Source of the DNA: Patulibacter minatonensis DSM 18081
GTDB taxonomy: Bacteria; Actinomycetota; Thermoleophilia; Solirubrobacterales; Solirubrobacteraceae
Reading direction: 5' to 3'
Length of the DNA stretch: 64,000 nucleotides
Assembly (NCBI RefSeq): GCF_000519325.1
Contig: NZ_KI912613.1
Span: 792,935 to 856,934, forward strand
The notes beneath the pieces were generated by a model. That model was not told the DNA's origin. It did no database searches and was given only the letters and a program-made list of their open reading frames with translations. This document shows positions 1 through 11,607 of this stretch, piece after piece. The translations under genes and the position numbers were made by a program. Position 1 is the stretch's first letter. Every line of letters begins with the position of its first letter.

Positions 1-665
1 CCGCACCGGACCCGGACCCCGCCCCGGGAGCGCCGGCGCGCGGGGACCGCCCGCCGGAGCCCGCCGCCCCGGACGCGCCGCCCGTCCCGCCGGGCCTCCC
101 GGACGCGGCCGCAGCGCCCGCCCCGGCCGGGCGTCCCGCCACGACCGATCGTCCCGGTCCGGCCGGCCACCGCGAGCGCCCCTCCCCGGGGGCGCTGGCC
201 GAGCACCTGCGCGAGCGCGTCTACGGGACCGTCGCGGTGCTCGCGTCGATCCTCACGCTGCTGGACCCGGGCCACGAGGGCGACGCCGTGGGCGCGGCCG
301 TGACGCTCGTGGTCACGGTGGTGGCGCTGTGGGCCGCGAGCCTCTTCGCGGACCTGACCGCCCACCTCGCCGTGCACCAGCGGCTGCCGGACCGCGGCGC
401 CACCCGGTCGCTCCTCTCGAGCCACCACCAGATCCTCGTCGTGGCCGTCGTGCCGGCGCTCCTCGTCCTCAGCACGGAGACGGGGTGGTGGGAGGCCCAC
501 ACCGCGCTCGGGTGGGCGGCGGCCGTCCAGGTCCTGACCCTCGCGCTCGTCGGCGGGCTCGCGGTGCGCGGGACCCGGATCCCGTTCTGGGGCCGGCTCG
601 TCGTCGTGGCGGGCGTCGTCGGCCTCGGGCTCCTGGTCGTCGGGATCAAGCTCCTGACGCACTGA
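1..665 (+). CDS. Membrane protein, C-terminal part (5' end outside window)
   Basis: The frame is open from the first base of the window and ends at TGA 663-665. The first ~65 visible residues are a low-complexity Ala/Pro-rich stretch. It is followed by an ALAEHLRERVYGTV segment and about four hydrophobic helices (around TVAVLASILTLL, AAVTLVVTVVALWAA, HQILVVAVVPALLVL and the C-terminal LVVVAGVVGLGLLVVGIKLL). There is no ATG in frame before the first helix and the GTG at 237 would cut into that helix, so the true start is probably upstream. I do not recognise a family; it looks like a small multi-pass inner-membrane protein with a cytoplasmic Pro-rich tail. It converges on ileS. Confidence 0.55.
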   Translation, partial: APDPDPAPGAPARGDRPPEPAAPDAPPVPPGLPDAAAAPAPAGRPATTDRPGPAGHRERPSPGALAEHLRERVYGTVAVLASILTLLDPGHEGDAVGAAVTLVVTVVALWAASLFADLTAHLAVHQRLPDRGATRSLLSSHHQILVVAVVPALLVLSTETGWWEAHTALGWAAAVQVLTLALVGGLAVRGTRIPFWGRLVVVAGVVGLGLLVVGIKLLTH

Positions 666-668
666 CCC

Positions 669-762
669 GCACCGGGCGGGGCCCGGCGCCATTCCGGGTG
701 CCCGGTGCCGCGCCGCAGTCCGACGCGCACCGGACCCGCGACGCACCGGGTGGGGCCCGGCG
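669..762. terminator. Convergent terminator region with a repeated GC hairpin
   Basis: Between two converging stop codons, a 20-bp segment beginning GCACCGGG occurs twice (669-688 and 743-762, one mismatch). In each copy CCGGGC or CCGGGT can pair with the GCCCGG that follows. This is plausible two-way termination, without a T-run. Confidence 0.4.
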
Positions 763-771
763 GTCTCCCCC

Positions 772-3700
772 TCAGACCCGCGTGACCTGCACCACGACGT
801 CGCGCCCGTCGACCTGCACCGGCGTGCCCGTCGCGCCCTCGTAGGCGACCGACGCGGCGAGGACCTCGCCCAGGAGGTGGTCCTCGTGCGCGCGGACGGC
901 GTCGAGCGCGCCCGCATCGCCGCCGAGCCGCAGCTCGATCCGGTCGGTGACCTCGAAGCCGGCGTCCTGGCGCGCGACCTGGACCTGGCGCAGCACGGCG
1001 CGGGCGAGGCCCTCGGCGCGGAGGGCGTCGTCGACCTCGAGGTCCAGGGCGACGGCGTGCTGGCCCTCGCGCTCGAGCTGGTAGCCGTCGGGCGTCTCGA
1101 GCGACATCAGGAGGTCGTCGGCGGTCAGCTCGTGCTCGGCGCCGTCGATCTGCACGACGACGGGCTCGCCCTCGCGCAGCGCGGCGGCCACGCGGGTGCC
1201 GTCGAGGCCCTCGATCGCGGCGCGGACGGTGCCCATCGCCTTGCCGAAGCGCGGTCCGAGCGAGCGGAGGTTCGGCTTCAGCGCGACGCGGCCGAGCTCG
1301 TCGGCCTCGGCGACGAACTCGAGCGCCTTGACGTTCAGCTCGTCGGTGATGACGCCGGTCAGGCGCTCGATGGCGGCGCGCTCGTCGCCGGTGGCGACGA
1401 CGACGGCCTTGCGCAGCGGCTGGCGGACGTTCAGCCCGGACGCCGCGCGGGCGGCGAGACCCAGGCGGACGGTCTCGCGGGCGGTCGCCATGTCGGCCTC
1501 GAGCGCCTCGTCGCGGCGCGCGGGGTCGACCGCCGGCCAGTCGGCGAGGTGCACGGAGTCGTGTGTGCCGCCGAGCTGCACGTAGAGCTCGTCGGAGACG
1601 AACGGTGCGAGCGGGGCGAGCAGCGTCGCGACGCGGACGAGGGCCTCGCGGAGCGTGCCGAGGGCGACGGGGTCGCCGTCCCAGAAGCGGCGGCGCGAGC
1701 GCCGGACGTACCAGTTGGAGAGCTCGTCGACGAACGCGCCGATCGCGCGGCCGGCGGTCGTCACGTCGTAGGCGTCGAGCGCCTCGGTGGCCACGGCGGT
1801 CGTGGCCTCCATGCGGCTGACGATCCAGCGGTCGAGCTCGGTCTCCTCGCCGGCGGGCGCCTCGGTGTCGGGGGTGGCGGCGGGAACCGCATCTGCGGCG
1901 ATCGCCGCGTACTGGGCGTAGAAGCTCGCGGTGTTCCAGAGCGGCAGGAGGAACAGCCGCACCCCGTCGCGGACGGCCTCGTCGGAGTAGCGGTAGCCCT
2001 CCCACGGCTGCTTGCTCGTGAAGAAGTACCAGCGCAGCGCGTCGGCCCCGAAGCGGTCGAGCGCCTCGAACGGGTCGACGACGTTGCCCTTCGACTTGCT
2101 CATCTTCTGGCCGTTCTCGTCCAGGATGAGCCCGAGGCAGAGGACGTTCTTGTACGGCGCCTCGTCGCGCAGCAGTACGCTCTCGGCGATCAGCGAGTAG
2201 AAGAACCCGCGGGTCTGGTCGAGGCCTTCGCAGACGTAGTCCGCGATCCGGTGCGCCTCGTAATGCTCGAGGCCCTCGGGGTCCTGCGGCGCCGCGTCCT
2301 GCGCGAACGGCATCGCGCCGGAGTCGAACCACACGTCGAGGACCTCCGGGATGCGTTCGAAGGTGAGGCCGTCCTCCTGGAACGTGACGTCGTCGACGAA
2401 CGGGCGGTGCGGGTCCTCGAGCGTCACGCCGGAACGCTCGGCGAGCTCCTCCAGCGAGCCGACGACGATGCGGCGGGGCAGGTCCTCGCCCTCCTGGACC
2501 GTCGTCGACTGCCAGATCGGCAGCGGCGTCCCCCAGTAGCGCGAGCGGCTGATCGCCCAGTCGACGTTGCCGCGGAGCCACTCGCCGAAGCGGCCCTCCT
2601 TGATGTGCGGCGGGTGCCACGTGACGGTGTCGTTCGCCGCCAGCAGGCCGTCGCGGACGGTCTCCGTCGCGAGGTACCACGAGGGGCGCGCGTAGTAGAT
2701 CAGCGGCGTGCCGCAGCGCCAGCAGTGCGGGTAGGAGTGCTCGTAGCGCTGCTTGCGCTGGAGCAGCCCGCGGTCGGCGAGCTCCGTCACGAGGTCGAGG
2801 TCGAGGTCCTTGACGAAGCGGTCGGCGTACTGCGGGGCGACGTCCGTGACCGTCTCGTCGTAGGTGCCGTCGTCGCGGACGGGGTTCAGCAGCGTCGCGG
2901 GGTCGCGGGCGTCGAACTTCGCCGCGGCCGTCCCGGCGGGGAAGCGGCGCTTCGCGGCGGCGTCGGCGACGGCCACGAAGTCGTCCTGGCCGAACGCGGG
3001 GGCGAGGTGGACGACGCCGGTGCCCGAGTCGGTCGACACGAAGTCGGCGGCGATCACGGCGCCGTAGCCGGCGTCGGTGCGCCCGGCGGCGACGAACGGG
3101 GCCTCGTACACCGTGCCCTCGAGCGCGGAACCGGGGAAGCCGTCGCCGAGGACCTCGGCGTCCTCGCCGAACGCGTGCTCGACGAGCTCCCGCGCGGCGA
3201 CGACCACGCGGCGCTCGCCGTCGCGGTCGGGCGTCGACACGCGGACGTACTCGACGTCCGGACCGACGGCGGCGGCGACGTTCGCCCAGAGGGTCCACGG
3301 CGTGGTCGTCCAGACGACGAGGCTGTCGCCCTTCCGCAGCGGGCTCGACAGCGGCAGGGCCTCCGCGACGACCGGGAACCGCACGTAGGCGGAGGTGTCC
3401 TTGATGTCCTCGTAGCCCTGCGCGACCTCGTGGCTCGAGAGCGCGGTGCCGCAGCGCGTGCAGAACGGGACGACCTTGTTGCCCTGGTACAGCAGGCCCT
3501 TCTCGTCCATCGTCTTCAGCGCCGACCAGATCGACGAGACGTACGAGGCGTCCATCGTGCGGTACGCCCGCTCGAGGTCGATCCACATGCCGACCCGGCG
3601 GGTCAGGCGGTCCCAGTCCCCGATGTAGGCGAAGACGGACTCGCGGCAGGCGGCGTTGAAGCGCTCGATCGACGCCCGGACGTCGCCGGGGACGATGTTC

Positions 3701-4041
3701 TCGATGTCGTGCTTGCTCGACAGCCCGAGCTGCTTCTCGACGGCGATCTCGACCGGCAGGCCGTGGCAGTCCCAGCCGCCGCGCCGCTCGACGTGGTGGC
3801 CGCGCATCGTCTGGAAGCGCGGGAAGACGTCCTTGAAGACGCGACCCAGGATGTGGTGCACGCCGGGACGGCCGTTGGCGGTCGGCGGGCCCTCCCAGAA
3901 GACCCACGGCTTCGCGCCCTCGCGCTGCTCCATCGACCGCTGGAACACGTCGCGGGCGGCCCAGCGCTCGGCGACCGTCTGCTCCAGCTCCGGGAACGAC
4001 TGGCGCGGATCGATCGACGCGCGGACGGGTGGAGCGGTCAC
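772..4041 (-). CDS. ileS: Isoleucyl-tRNA synthetase, IleRS type 2
   Basis: Charges tRNA-Ile with isoleucine in the cytoplasm. The 1089-residue class I synthetase has the HIGH-type motif as HHILG (62-66) and KMSKS at 646-650. Cys pairs in CTRCG and CWRCG in the central part probably bind zinc. The WEGPPTANGRPG lead-in and the overall length match the long eukaryote-like IleRS2 group rather than the shorter bacterial IleRS1. IleRS2 enzymes are generally insensitive to mupirocin (family knowledge). Start is GTG at 4041; a TACACT box lies 6 nt before it with no Shine-Dalgarno, so the mRNA is probably leaderless. It is a single-gene unit; the next gene, an acyl-CoA synthetase, is co-oriented upstream. 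Confidence 0.97.
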   Translation of the reverse strand: MTAPPVRASIDPRQSFPELEQTVAERWAARDVFQRSMEQREGAKPWVFWEGPPTANGRPGVHHILGRVFKDVFPRFQTMRGHHVERRGGWDCHGLPVEIAVEKQLGLSSKHDIENIVPGDVRASIERFNAACRESVFAYIGDWDRLTRRVGMWIDLERAYRTMDASYVSSIWSALKTMDEKGLLYQGNKVVPFCTRCGTALSSHEVAQGYEDIKDTSAYVRFPVVAEALPLSSPLRKGDSLVVWTTTPWTLWANVAAAVGPDVEYVRVSTPDRDGERRVVVAARELVEHAFGEDAEVLGDGFPGSALEGTVYEAPFVAAGRTDAGYGAVIAADFVSTDSGTGVVHLAPAFGQDDFVAVADAAAKRRFPAGTAAAKFDARDPATLLNPVRDDGTYDETVTDVAPQYADRFVKDLDLDLVTELADRGLLQRKQRYEHSYPHCWRCGTPLIYYARPSWYLATETVRDGLLAANDTVTWHPPHIKEGRFGEWLRGNVDWAISRSRYWGTPLPIWQSTTVQEGEDLPRRIVVGSLEELAERSGVTLEDPHRPFVDDVTFQEDGLTFERIPEVLDVWFDSGAMPFAQDAAPQDPEGLEHYEAHRIADYVCEGLDQTRGFFYSLIAESVLLRDEAPYKNVLCLGLILDENGQKMSKSKGNVVDPFEALDRFGADALRWYFFTSKQPWEGYRYSDEAVRDGVRLFLLPLWNTASFYAQYAAIAADAVPAATPDTEAPAGEETELDRWIVSRMEATTAVATEALDAYDVTTAGRAIGAFVDELSNWYVRRSRRRFWDGDPVALGTLREALVRVATLLAPLAPFVSDELYVQLGGTHDSVHLADWPAVDPARRDEALEADMATARETVRLGLAARAASGLNVRQPLRKAVVVATGDERAAIERLTGVITDELNVKALEFVAEADELGRVALKPNLRSLGPRFGKAMGTVRAAIEGLDGTRVAAALREGEPVVVQIDGAEHELTADDLLMSLETPDGYQLEREGQHAVALDLEVDDALRAEGLARAVLRQVQVARQDAGFEVTDRIELRLGGDAGALDAVRAHEDHLLGEVLAASVAYEGATGTPVQVDGRDVVVQVTRV

Positions 4042-4047
4042 GGATCA

Positions 4048-4053
4048 AGTGTA
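4048..4053 (-). promoter_or_regulatory. -10 box of leaderless ileS
   Basis: TACACT on the minus strand, 6 nt before the GTG start. This places transcription start at or next to the start codon. Confidence 0.5.
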
Positions 4054-4096
4054 GGAGACGGGGGTTCCGGGCCGATCGCCGCCCCGGGAGACCCGC

Positions 4097-5917
4097 TCAC
4101 CCCCGGTACAGCCCCTCGATCTCCTCCGCGTACCGCTCGTGGATCGGCGCCCGCCGGAGCTTCGACGTCGGCGTCAGCTCGTCGCCGCCCGGCGCCCACT
4201 GGTCGGCGAGCACGACGAACCGGCGGACGTGCTCGACGCGGGCCAGACGGGCGTTGCCGGCGTCGACGGCCTCCTGCAGCTCGGCGCGCAGCCCCGCGTC
4301 GGAGGCCAGGGCCTCGAGGTCGGGCTCCTCGCCCCGCTCCCGGGCCCGGGCGGCGACGGCGTCGGGGTCGAGCACGAGGAGCGCCGTGACGTAGGGCCGG
4401 CCGTCGCCGATCGCGACCGCCTGCCCGATCAACGGCGTCTGCGACTTCAGCGCCGACTCGATGTTCGCCGGCGACATGTTCTTGCCGGAGGAGTTGATGA
4501 TCAGCTCCTTCTTCCGGTCGACGATGAACAGGTAGCCGTCCTCGTCGATCCGACCGACGTCGCCGGTGCGGAAGTACCCGTCGTCCGTCATCGACTCGCG
4601 CGTCTTCTCCGACAGCCCGCGGTACCCGCGCATCAACGGCCGACCGCGCAGCAGGATCTCGCCGTCGTCCTCCAAGCGCAGCTCGATGCCCGGCAGCGGC
4701 CGTCCGACGCTGCCGATCCGGGTCGCGCCCGGCGCGTTCACCGTCCCGCAGGCGCAGGCCTCCGACATGCCCCAGATCTCCCCGACCGGCAGGCCGATCG
4801 CGTGGAAGAAGACCACGACGTCGCGCGGGATCGGGGCCGACCCGGCGTTGACGGCGTGGGCCGCGTCGAGCCCGAGCTTCGCGCGCAGTCCGGCGAAGAT
4901 CCGCTCGTCGTCCTCCGTGCAGGCCGCGCGCAGGTCGTCCGGGACCGGGTCGCCGGCCTGCTCCAGCTCGACCCGCTCCACGCCCCGGGCCACCGCGGCG
5001 CGCGCGGCGTCGCGGACCGCGTCGGGCTGCGACGCGAACCCGGCCTCGACCGCCGCCTTCAGCTTCTCCCAGATCCGCGGGACCGCGAAGAACCACGTCG
5101 GCCGCACGGCCGGGAGCACGTTCGCGATCGTCCGCGGATCGGCACAGGTCGTGACCTCGAGCCCCCACAGCAGCGGCGCGTAGTAGTGCGCCCCGCGCTC
5201 GGCGATGTGCGCCGCGGGCAGCCACGAGATGACGCGTCCGCCCTCGCGCAGCCCGACGACGCTCGACATCGCCCGCATCCCGCCGAGGAGGTTGTCGTGG
5301 GTGAGCTCGACGCCCTTCGGCGGACCGGTCGTCCCCGACGTGTAGATCATCGTCAACAGATCGTCCGGCGTGCTCCGCGCGGTCTCGGCGTCGAGGTCGA
5401 CGTCCGGCACCGTGCCGTCCTCCAGCGAGGCGAGCGTCGTCTCCCCCGCGGCCTCGTCCGCCTCGCCGTCGACCACGACGATGCGCCGTGGCGCGCCCGA
5501 GGACTCGCGCGACGCGCGCACCCGGGGCAGGGTCGCCGCGTCGCAGACGAGGACGTCGACGCCGGCGTCCCCGACGACGTGCGCGATCTGCTCGGGCGAC
5601 GCCGTGCCGTAGACCGAGACCGGGACGGCCCCGAGCCCGACGACCGCGAGGTCGCAGACGGAGAAGACCGGCGCGTTGGGGAGCATCAACGCGACGCGGT
5701 CGCCGCGGGCGACGCCGAGCCCCGCGAGCCCGGACGCGACCCGACGCATGCGCGCGTCCACCTGCGCCCAGGTCAGCTCCTCGCCGGTGCCGCCGTCGCG
5801 CACGAAGACGTCGTCGGGGTGCCGCGCGACCCGCGCGGCGAAGACCTCGTGGAGCGTGGCGCCCGCGATGCCGGTGTCGGCCGGGACGTCCGGACGGGCG
5901 ACGGCGGACGTGGTCAT
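4097..5917 (-). CDS. Long-chain acyl-CoA synthetase (FadD15-like)
   Basis: ATP-dependent activation of fatty acids to acyl-CoA through an acyl-adenylate. The 606-residue ANL-family enzyme carries the P-loop YTSGTTGPPKGVELTHDN, the FFAVPRIWEKLK motif of long-chain synthetases, a GMSEACACGTVN A5-type motif, the hinge DRKKELIINSSGKN, and a C-terminal TSKLRRAPI with the catalytic-type Lys. The start is the ATG at 5917 (MTTSAVARPD); an upstream in-frame start would lie in a promoter-operator. A 9-codon ORF overlaps this ATG (ATGA), so translation may be coupled. A large inverted repeat sits over the promoter. It resembles the synthetases at 35986 and 61572 but is not adjacent to other beta-oxidation genes. 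Confidence 0.9.
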   Translation of the reverse strand: MTTSAVARPDVPADTGIAGATLHEVFAARVARHPDDVFVRDGGTGEELTWAQVDARMRRVASGLAGLGVARGDRVALMLPNAPVFSVCDLAVVGLGAVPVSVYGTASPEQIAHVVGDAGVDVLVCDAATLPRVRASRESSGAPRRIVVVDGEADEAAGETTLASLEDGTVPDVDLDAETARSTPDDLLTMIYTSGTTGPPKGVELTHDNLLGGMRAMSSVVGLREGGRVISWLPAAHIAERGAHYYAPLLWGLEVTTCADPRTIANVLPAVRPTWFFAVPRIWEKLKAAVEAGFASQPDAVRDAARAAVARGVERVELEQAGDPVPDDLRAACTEDDERIFAGLRAKLGLDAAHAVNAGSAPIPRDVVVFFHAIGLPVGEIWGMSEACACGTVNAPGATRIGSVGRPLPGIELRLEDDGEILLRGRPLMRGYRGLSEKTRESMTDDGYFRTGDVGRIDEDGYLFIVDRKKELIINSSGKNMSPANIESALKSQTPLIGQAVAIGDGRPYVTALLVLDPDAVAARARERGEEPDLEALASDAGLRAELQEAVDAGNARLARVEHVRRFVVLADQWAPGGDELTPTSKLRRAPIHERYAEEIEGLYRG

Positions 5918-5943
5918 GCGGGGGCGACGGGGCGGAACACCAT
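5914..5943 (-). CDS. Possible 9-aa leader peptide of the acyl-CoA synthetase gene
   Basis: The ORF reads MVFRPVAPA and its TGA overlaps the downstream ATG as ATGA. Its own ATG at 5943 lies 6 nt after a TACCGT box, the spacing seen at other leaderless starts in this window. If the box is the promoter, ribosomes would load on this micro-ORF first and reach the synthetase by coupling. Codon evidence is too short to prove translation. Confidence 0.3.
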   Translation of the reverse strand: MVFRPVAPA

Positions 5944-5949
5944 GCACCC

Positions 5950-5955
5950 ACGGTA
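5950..5955 (-). promoter_or_regulatory. -10 box for leader ORF and acyl-CoA synthetase
   Basis: TACCGT on the minus strand, 6 nt before ATG 5943. It adjoins the inverted repeat at 5957-5978. Confidence 0.4.
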
Positions 5956-5956
5956 C

Positions 5957-5978
5957 TTGCTTGCGCACTGGCAAGCAA
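5957..5978. promoter_or_regulatory. Perfect 8-bp inverted repeat, putative TetR-type operator
   Basis: TTGCTTGC (5957-5964), six bases, then GCAAGCAA (5971-5978). It covers about -14 to -35 of the predicted promoter, where a repressor would block polymerase. No regulator gene is adjacent, so the binding protein is unknown. Confidence 0.55.
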
Positions 5979-6057
5979 ATATCAGCCCGTGCCCCGAGGG
6001 ACGTGCGGCGTAGCCCCTACGGGCGGCCCCCGGTCCTGCCGCCGCGGGCTCCGCCCG

Positions 6058-7017
6058 TCAGCCCTCGAGCCACTCCTCGATGAGCCGCCGCGCGATCGCG
6101 GAGCGGGGCGGGAGCAGCAGGCCGTCGCCCTCCGGCGGGTCGTCCCACGAGTCGTCCGCGGCGGCCTCGCGGACCTCGGCGCGCGAGAACCACCGGGCGT
6201 CCTGGAGCTCGTCGTCGGTGCCACCGATCTCGCCCTCCACGTACGGCACGTGGAAGCCGAGCATCAGCGAGCACGGGAACGGCCACGGCTGGGAGCTCCG
6301 GTAGCGCGGCGGCCCGACCAGCACGCCGACCTCCTCGAGCACCTCACGGGCGACGGCCTCCTCGAGGCTCTCCCCCGGGGAGACGAAGCCCGCGAGCGTG
6401 GAGTAGCGCCGTGGGGGCCAGACGGCCTGCCGGCCGAGGAGCACCCGGTCCCCCTCGTCGTCGACGACGAGCATGATCACCACCGGGTCGGTCCGCGGGT
6501 GGTGGTGCGTCCCGCAGACGCCGCAGACGCGCGTCATGCCGGCCTCGCGCGGAGCCGTCGCGCCGCCGCACACGCTGCAGAACCGATGGGCGCGGTGCCA
6601 GTTCAGGAGCGCCCCGGCGTACGCCACGAGTCCACCCTCGGCCTGCGACAGCGTCTGGGCCGCCGACCGCATCCCGAGCCGTTCCTCGGCCTCGGGCGCC
6701 GGCTCGCCCCGCATGCCGCCGGCGCCGACCAGCGGCGCGCGCTCCCCGTCGACCGGCGGGTCCTCGTCCACCACGAAGAGCGGCCCGCCGTCGTCCACGC
6801 CGAGCAGCACGAGCTCCTCGTCGGCGACGTCCGGCCGGACCTCCGTGAGCGGCACCCGCGCGAGCGCCGTGCCCACCACGCGGACCCCGGCGTCGCCGAG
6901 GACGAGCGCCCGGGCGTCCGGGTGTCCCGTCTGGGCCGCCAGCCATTCCGGGTCGCGGCGCCGGCTGTCGGCGACCCTGTCGATCTCGGCGCCGGTCAGC
7001 GCGTTGGGCTCGAGCAT
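6058..7017 (-). CDS. nudC: NAD(+) diphosphatase, NudC family Nudix hydrolase
   Basis: Cleaves NAD(H) to NMN(H) and AMP, and in characterised relatives removes NAD caps from RNA 5' ends. The 319-residue protein has a divergent N-terminal domain, a zinc ribbon with Cys147, Cys150, Cys165 and Cys168, and a Nudix box at about 210-232 (GFVSPGESLEEAVAREVLEEVGV, broken here only by being read in order). The diagnostic NudC motif SQPWPFPCS is at 242-250, with Cys where Gln is usual. Start is ATG 7017; a TAGGCT box lies 6 nt upstream without a Shine-Dalgarno, so it is probably leaderless. It stands alone. Confidence 0.92.
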   Translation of the reverse strand: MLEPNALTGAEIDRVADSRRRDPEWLAAQTGHPDARALVLGDAGVRVVGTALARVPLTEVRPDVADEELVLLGVDDGGPLFVVDEDPPVDGERAPLVGAGGMRGEPAPEAEERLGMRSAAQTLSQAEGGLVAYAGALLNWHRAHRFCSVCGGATAPREAGMTRVCGVCGTHHHPRTDPVVIMLVVDDEGDRVLLGRQAVWPPRRYSTLAGFVSPGESLEEAVAREVLEEVGVLVGPPRYRSSQPWPFPCSLMLGFHVPYVEGEIGGTDDELQDARWFSRAEVREAAADDSWDDPPEGDGLLLPPRSAIARRLIEEWLEG

Positions 7018-7332
7018 GCACCGAGCCTACCCGCGGGCGCTCGTTCCGACCGCCCGCGACCTCCCACCTGCCCGAAGGGGGATGCGCCTCCCCCCGACGT
7101 CGGGTGACGCTGTGAGCCTGCGGACGCCCGGTGGTCGCGAACGGCCGCGGCCCCGCCACCACGAGGGGCTTGCGACATCACCCCTCCGGCGTGTAGAACC
7201 GCTCGGCGACGGGATCCGCGACTCGTCGCGGTCGGGCCGCCCGGCGCGCCACCGCTCCGAGGACGAACCACTGATGAGATCCAGGACAGCACCAGGGTTC
7301 CCGCGACGCCGAGCACCGCGGCGCCCCCCGGC
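7018..7332. other. 315-bp divergent intergenic region
   Basis: Holds the nudC -10 box and a GC-rich run of G and C blocks at about 7075-7110 (CCCGAAGGGGG, then CCCCCCGACGTCGGG) like those found before lipid genes elsewhere in the window. I see no convincing coding sequence. Confidence 0.5.
7024..7029 (-). promoter_or_regulatory. -10 box of leaderless nudC
   Basis: TAGGCT on the minus strand, 6 nt before ATG 7017. Confidence 0.5.
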
Positions 7333-7671
7333 ATGACGGCCGCGGACCCCGACCCCCACGAACCCGCGCAGCAGGGCGCCCGTCGCGAGATCGAGCCCAC
7401 GGCCGACGCCGTCGTCGAACAGCTCCGTCGACTCGAGGCCGCGTGGCGGTTCGACATGACCCCCGCTGCGGCGGAGATCGACGCGGTCGCCCGGGCGGTC
7501 GACGGCCTGCGGGGCGCGATCGAGCGGGCGTCCCGATCGACGGACGAGTCCGACGACGTCGACCTCGACGAGCTGCTGCGCACGCGGGAGCAGCTCGCGG
7601 AGGCGATGGCCCTGGCGGAGCGCTTCCTGCGGATGCTCGCCGCCGACGGTCCGGTCGACCCGTCGGGGTGA
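7333..7671 (+). CDS. Small helical hypothetical protein
   Basis: 112 residues, acidic and Ala-rich, predicted mostly alpha-helical (AVVEQLRRLEAAW; LDELLRTREQLAEAMALAERFLRML). No signal peptide or membrane segment. Strong third-position GC supports a real gene, but there is no clear Shine-Dalgarno before ATG 7333. It converges on the peroxiredoxin gene. No family recognised; the N-terminal region could be an unrecognised short regulatory or coiled-coil protein. Confidence 0.55.
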   Translation: MTAADPDPHEPAQQGARREIEPTADAVVEQLRRLEAAWRFDMTPAAAEIDAVARAVDGLRGAIERASRSTDESDDVDLDELLRTREQLAEAMALAERFLRMLAADGPVDPSG

Positions 7672-7746
7672 CCGGGACCCCGGGCGGCGGGCCCGCCGCC
7701 CGGACCGGACGGCCGCGCCGGAGCGCGACCCGTCCGACGAGCGACC

Positions 7747-10594
<2,848 letters not shown>

Positions 10595-10647
10595 GGACGG
10601 GACCCTCCGACCGACCTCGGGCCACCCGGGAGGCGTCCGGCCTCTGG

Positions 10648-10653
10648 CACGAT
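10648..10653 (+). promoter_or_regulatory. Possible -10 box of the glycosyltransferase gene
   Basis: CACGAT, 6 nt before GTG 10660; a weak match but with the spacing seen at other leaderless genes here. Confidence 0.3.
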
Positions 10654-10659
10654 GGCCGG

Positions 10660-11583
10660 GTGCGCGTCCTCGTCGTCTCGAACATGGCCCCGGACGCCGC
10701 GCACCCCGAGCGCGGCGGCTTCGTCCGCGACCAGGTGGCGGCCCTGCGACGCATCGACGACCTCGACGTCGCCCTCGACGAGGTCCCGCCGGGCGCCTAC
10801 CGCGACGCCGCGCGCGACCTGCACCGCCGTCACCGCGGCGTCCGCTACGACGTCGTCCACGCGCACTTCGGCCTGACCGCGATCCCGGCGCTCGTCGTCC
10901 GCGCCCGGCACCGCGGCGTGACGCTCCACGGCCGCGACCTGCGCCACCGGACGACCCGGCCGGTGACCCTCGCCGCGCTCCCGACGCAGCGCCTGATCGG
11001 CCTCGCGTCGCCGGACCTGGCGTCGATGCTGCCGCGCGTGTTCCGCGGTCGCGCGCGCGACCTGCCGGTCGGTCTCGACCTCGCGCGGTTCGGGCCCACG
11101 CCGCGCGCCGAGGCCCGGGCCGCCCTGGGCCTCGACCCGGACGAGGCGTTCCTCCTCTTCCCCTACGGCCCGGACCGTCGCGTCAAGCGCGTCGACCGCG
11201 CCCGCGAGCTCGCCGCCGCCGCCGGCCTGCCGCTCCGCACCCTCGGCGGCGTCGCGCCCGACCGGATGCGCGCGTGGCTGAACGCCGCGACGGCCGTCGT
11301 CGTCCCCAGCGAGCACGAGGGGTTCGGCCTGGCCTCGGTCGAGGCGCTGGCCTGCGACGTCCCGGTGCTGGCGACCCCGACGGGTGCCCATCCGCAGACC
11401 GTCGGGACCGTCGATGGGTGCCTGTGCGCCCCCTGGGACCTCGCGGCGTGGCACGAGGCGCTGGCCCCGCACCTGCGGGAGGACGACCCGCGGGTGACCG
11501 GCCGCCGGGTCGCCGAGCAGCACGGGACGGACGTCTACGCCGCGCGGCTCGCGGACGCCTGGCGCGGCCTCGCGGGCGGCTGA
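10660..11583 (+). CDS. Glycosyltransferase family 4 (GT-B fold)
   Basis: Probably transfers a sugar from a nucleotide-sugar to a lipid or polysaccharide acceptor. 307 residues from GTG 10660 (VRVLVVSNMAPDAAHPERGGFVRDQ, the usual GT4 opening). The donor-binding motif PSEHEGFGLASVEALA is near residue 216-231, followed by TPTGAHPQTV. No membrane segment. The protein is shorter than most GT4 enzymes (350-400), with a compact N-terminal domain. No sugar-pathway neighbours identify its product. Confidence 0.85.
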   Translation: MRVLVVSNMAPDAAHPERGGFVRDQVAALRRIDDLDVALDEVPPGAYRDAARDLHRRHRGVRYDVVHAHFGLTAIPALVVRARHRGVTLHGRDLRHRTTRPVTLAALPTQRLIGLASPDLASMLPRVFRGRARDLPVGLDLARFGPTPRAEARAALGLDPDEAFLLFPYGPDRRVKRVDRARELAAAAGLPLRTLGGVAPDRMRAWLNAATAVVVPSEHEGFGLASVEALACDVPVLATPTGAHPQTVGTVDGCLCAPWDLAAWHEALAPHLREDDPRVTGRRVAEQHGTDVYAARLADAWRGLAGG

Positions 11584-11607
11584 CGGCCGACCGGGACGGC
11601 CGGACGC

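Noticed and set aside
221-4048. Very long open frames opposite or beside ileS and most other genes
   Set aside because: They are Arg/Ala/Pro-rich, lack family motifs and follow from few stop codons in high-GC DNA; the genes called carry clear domains.
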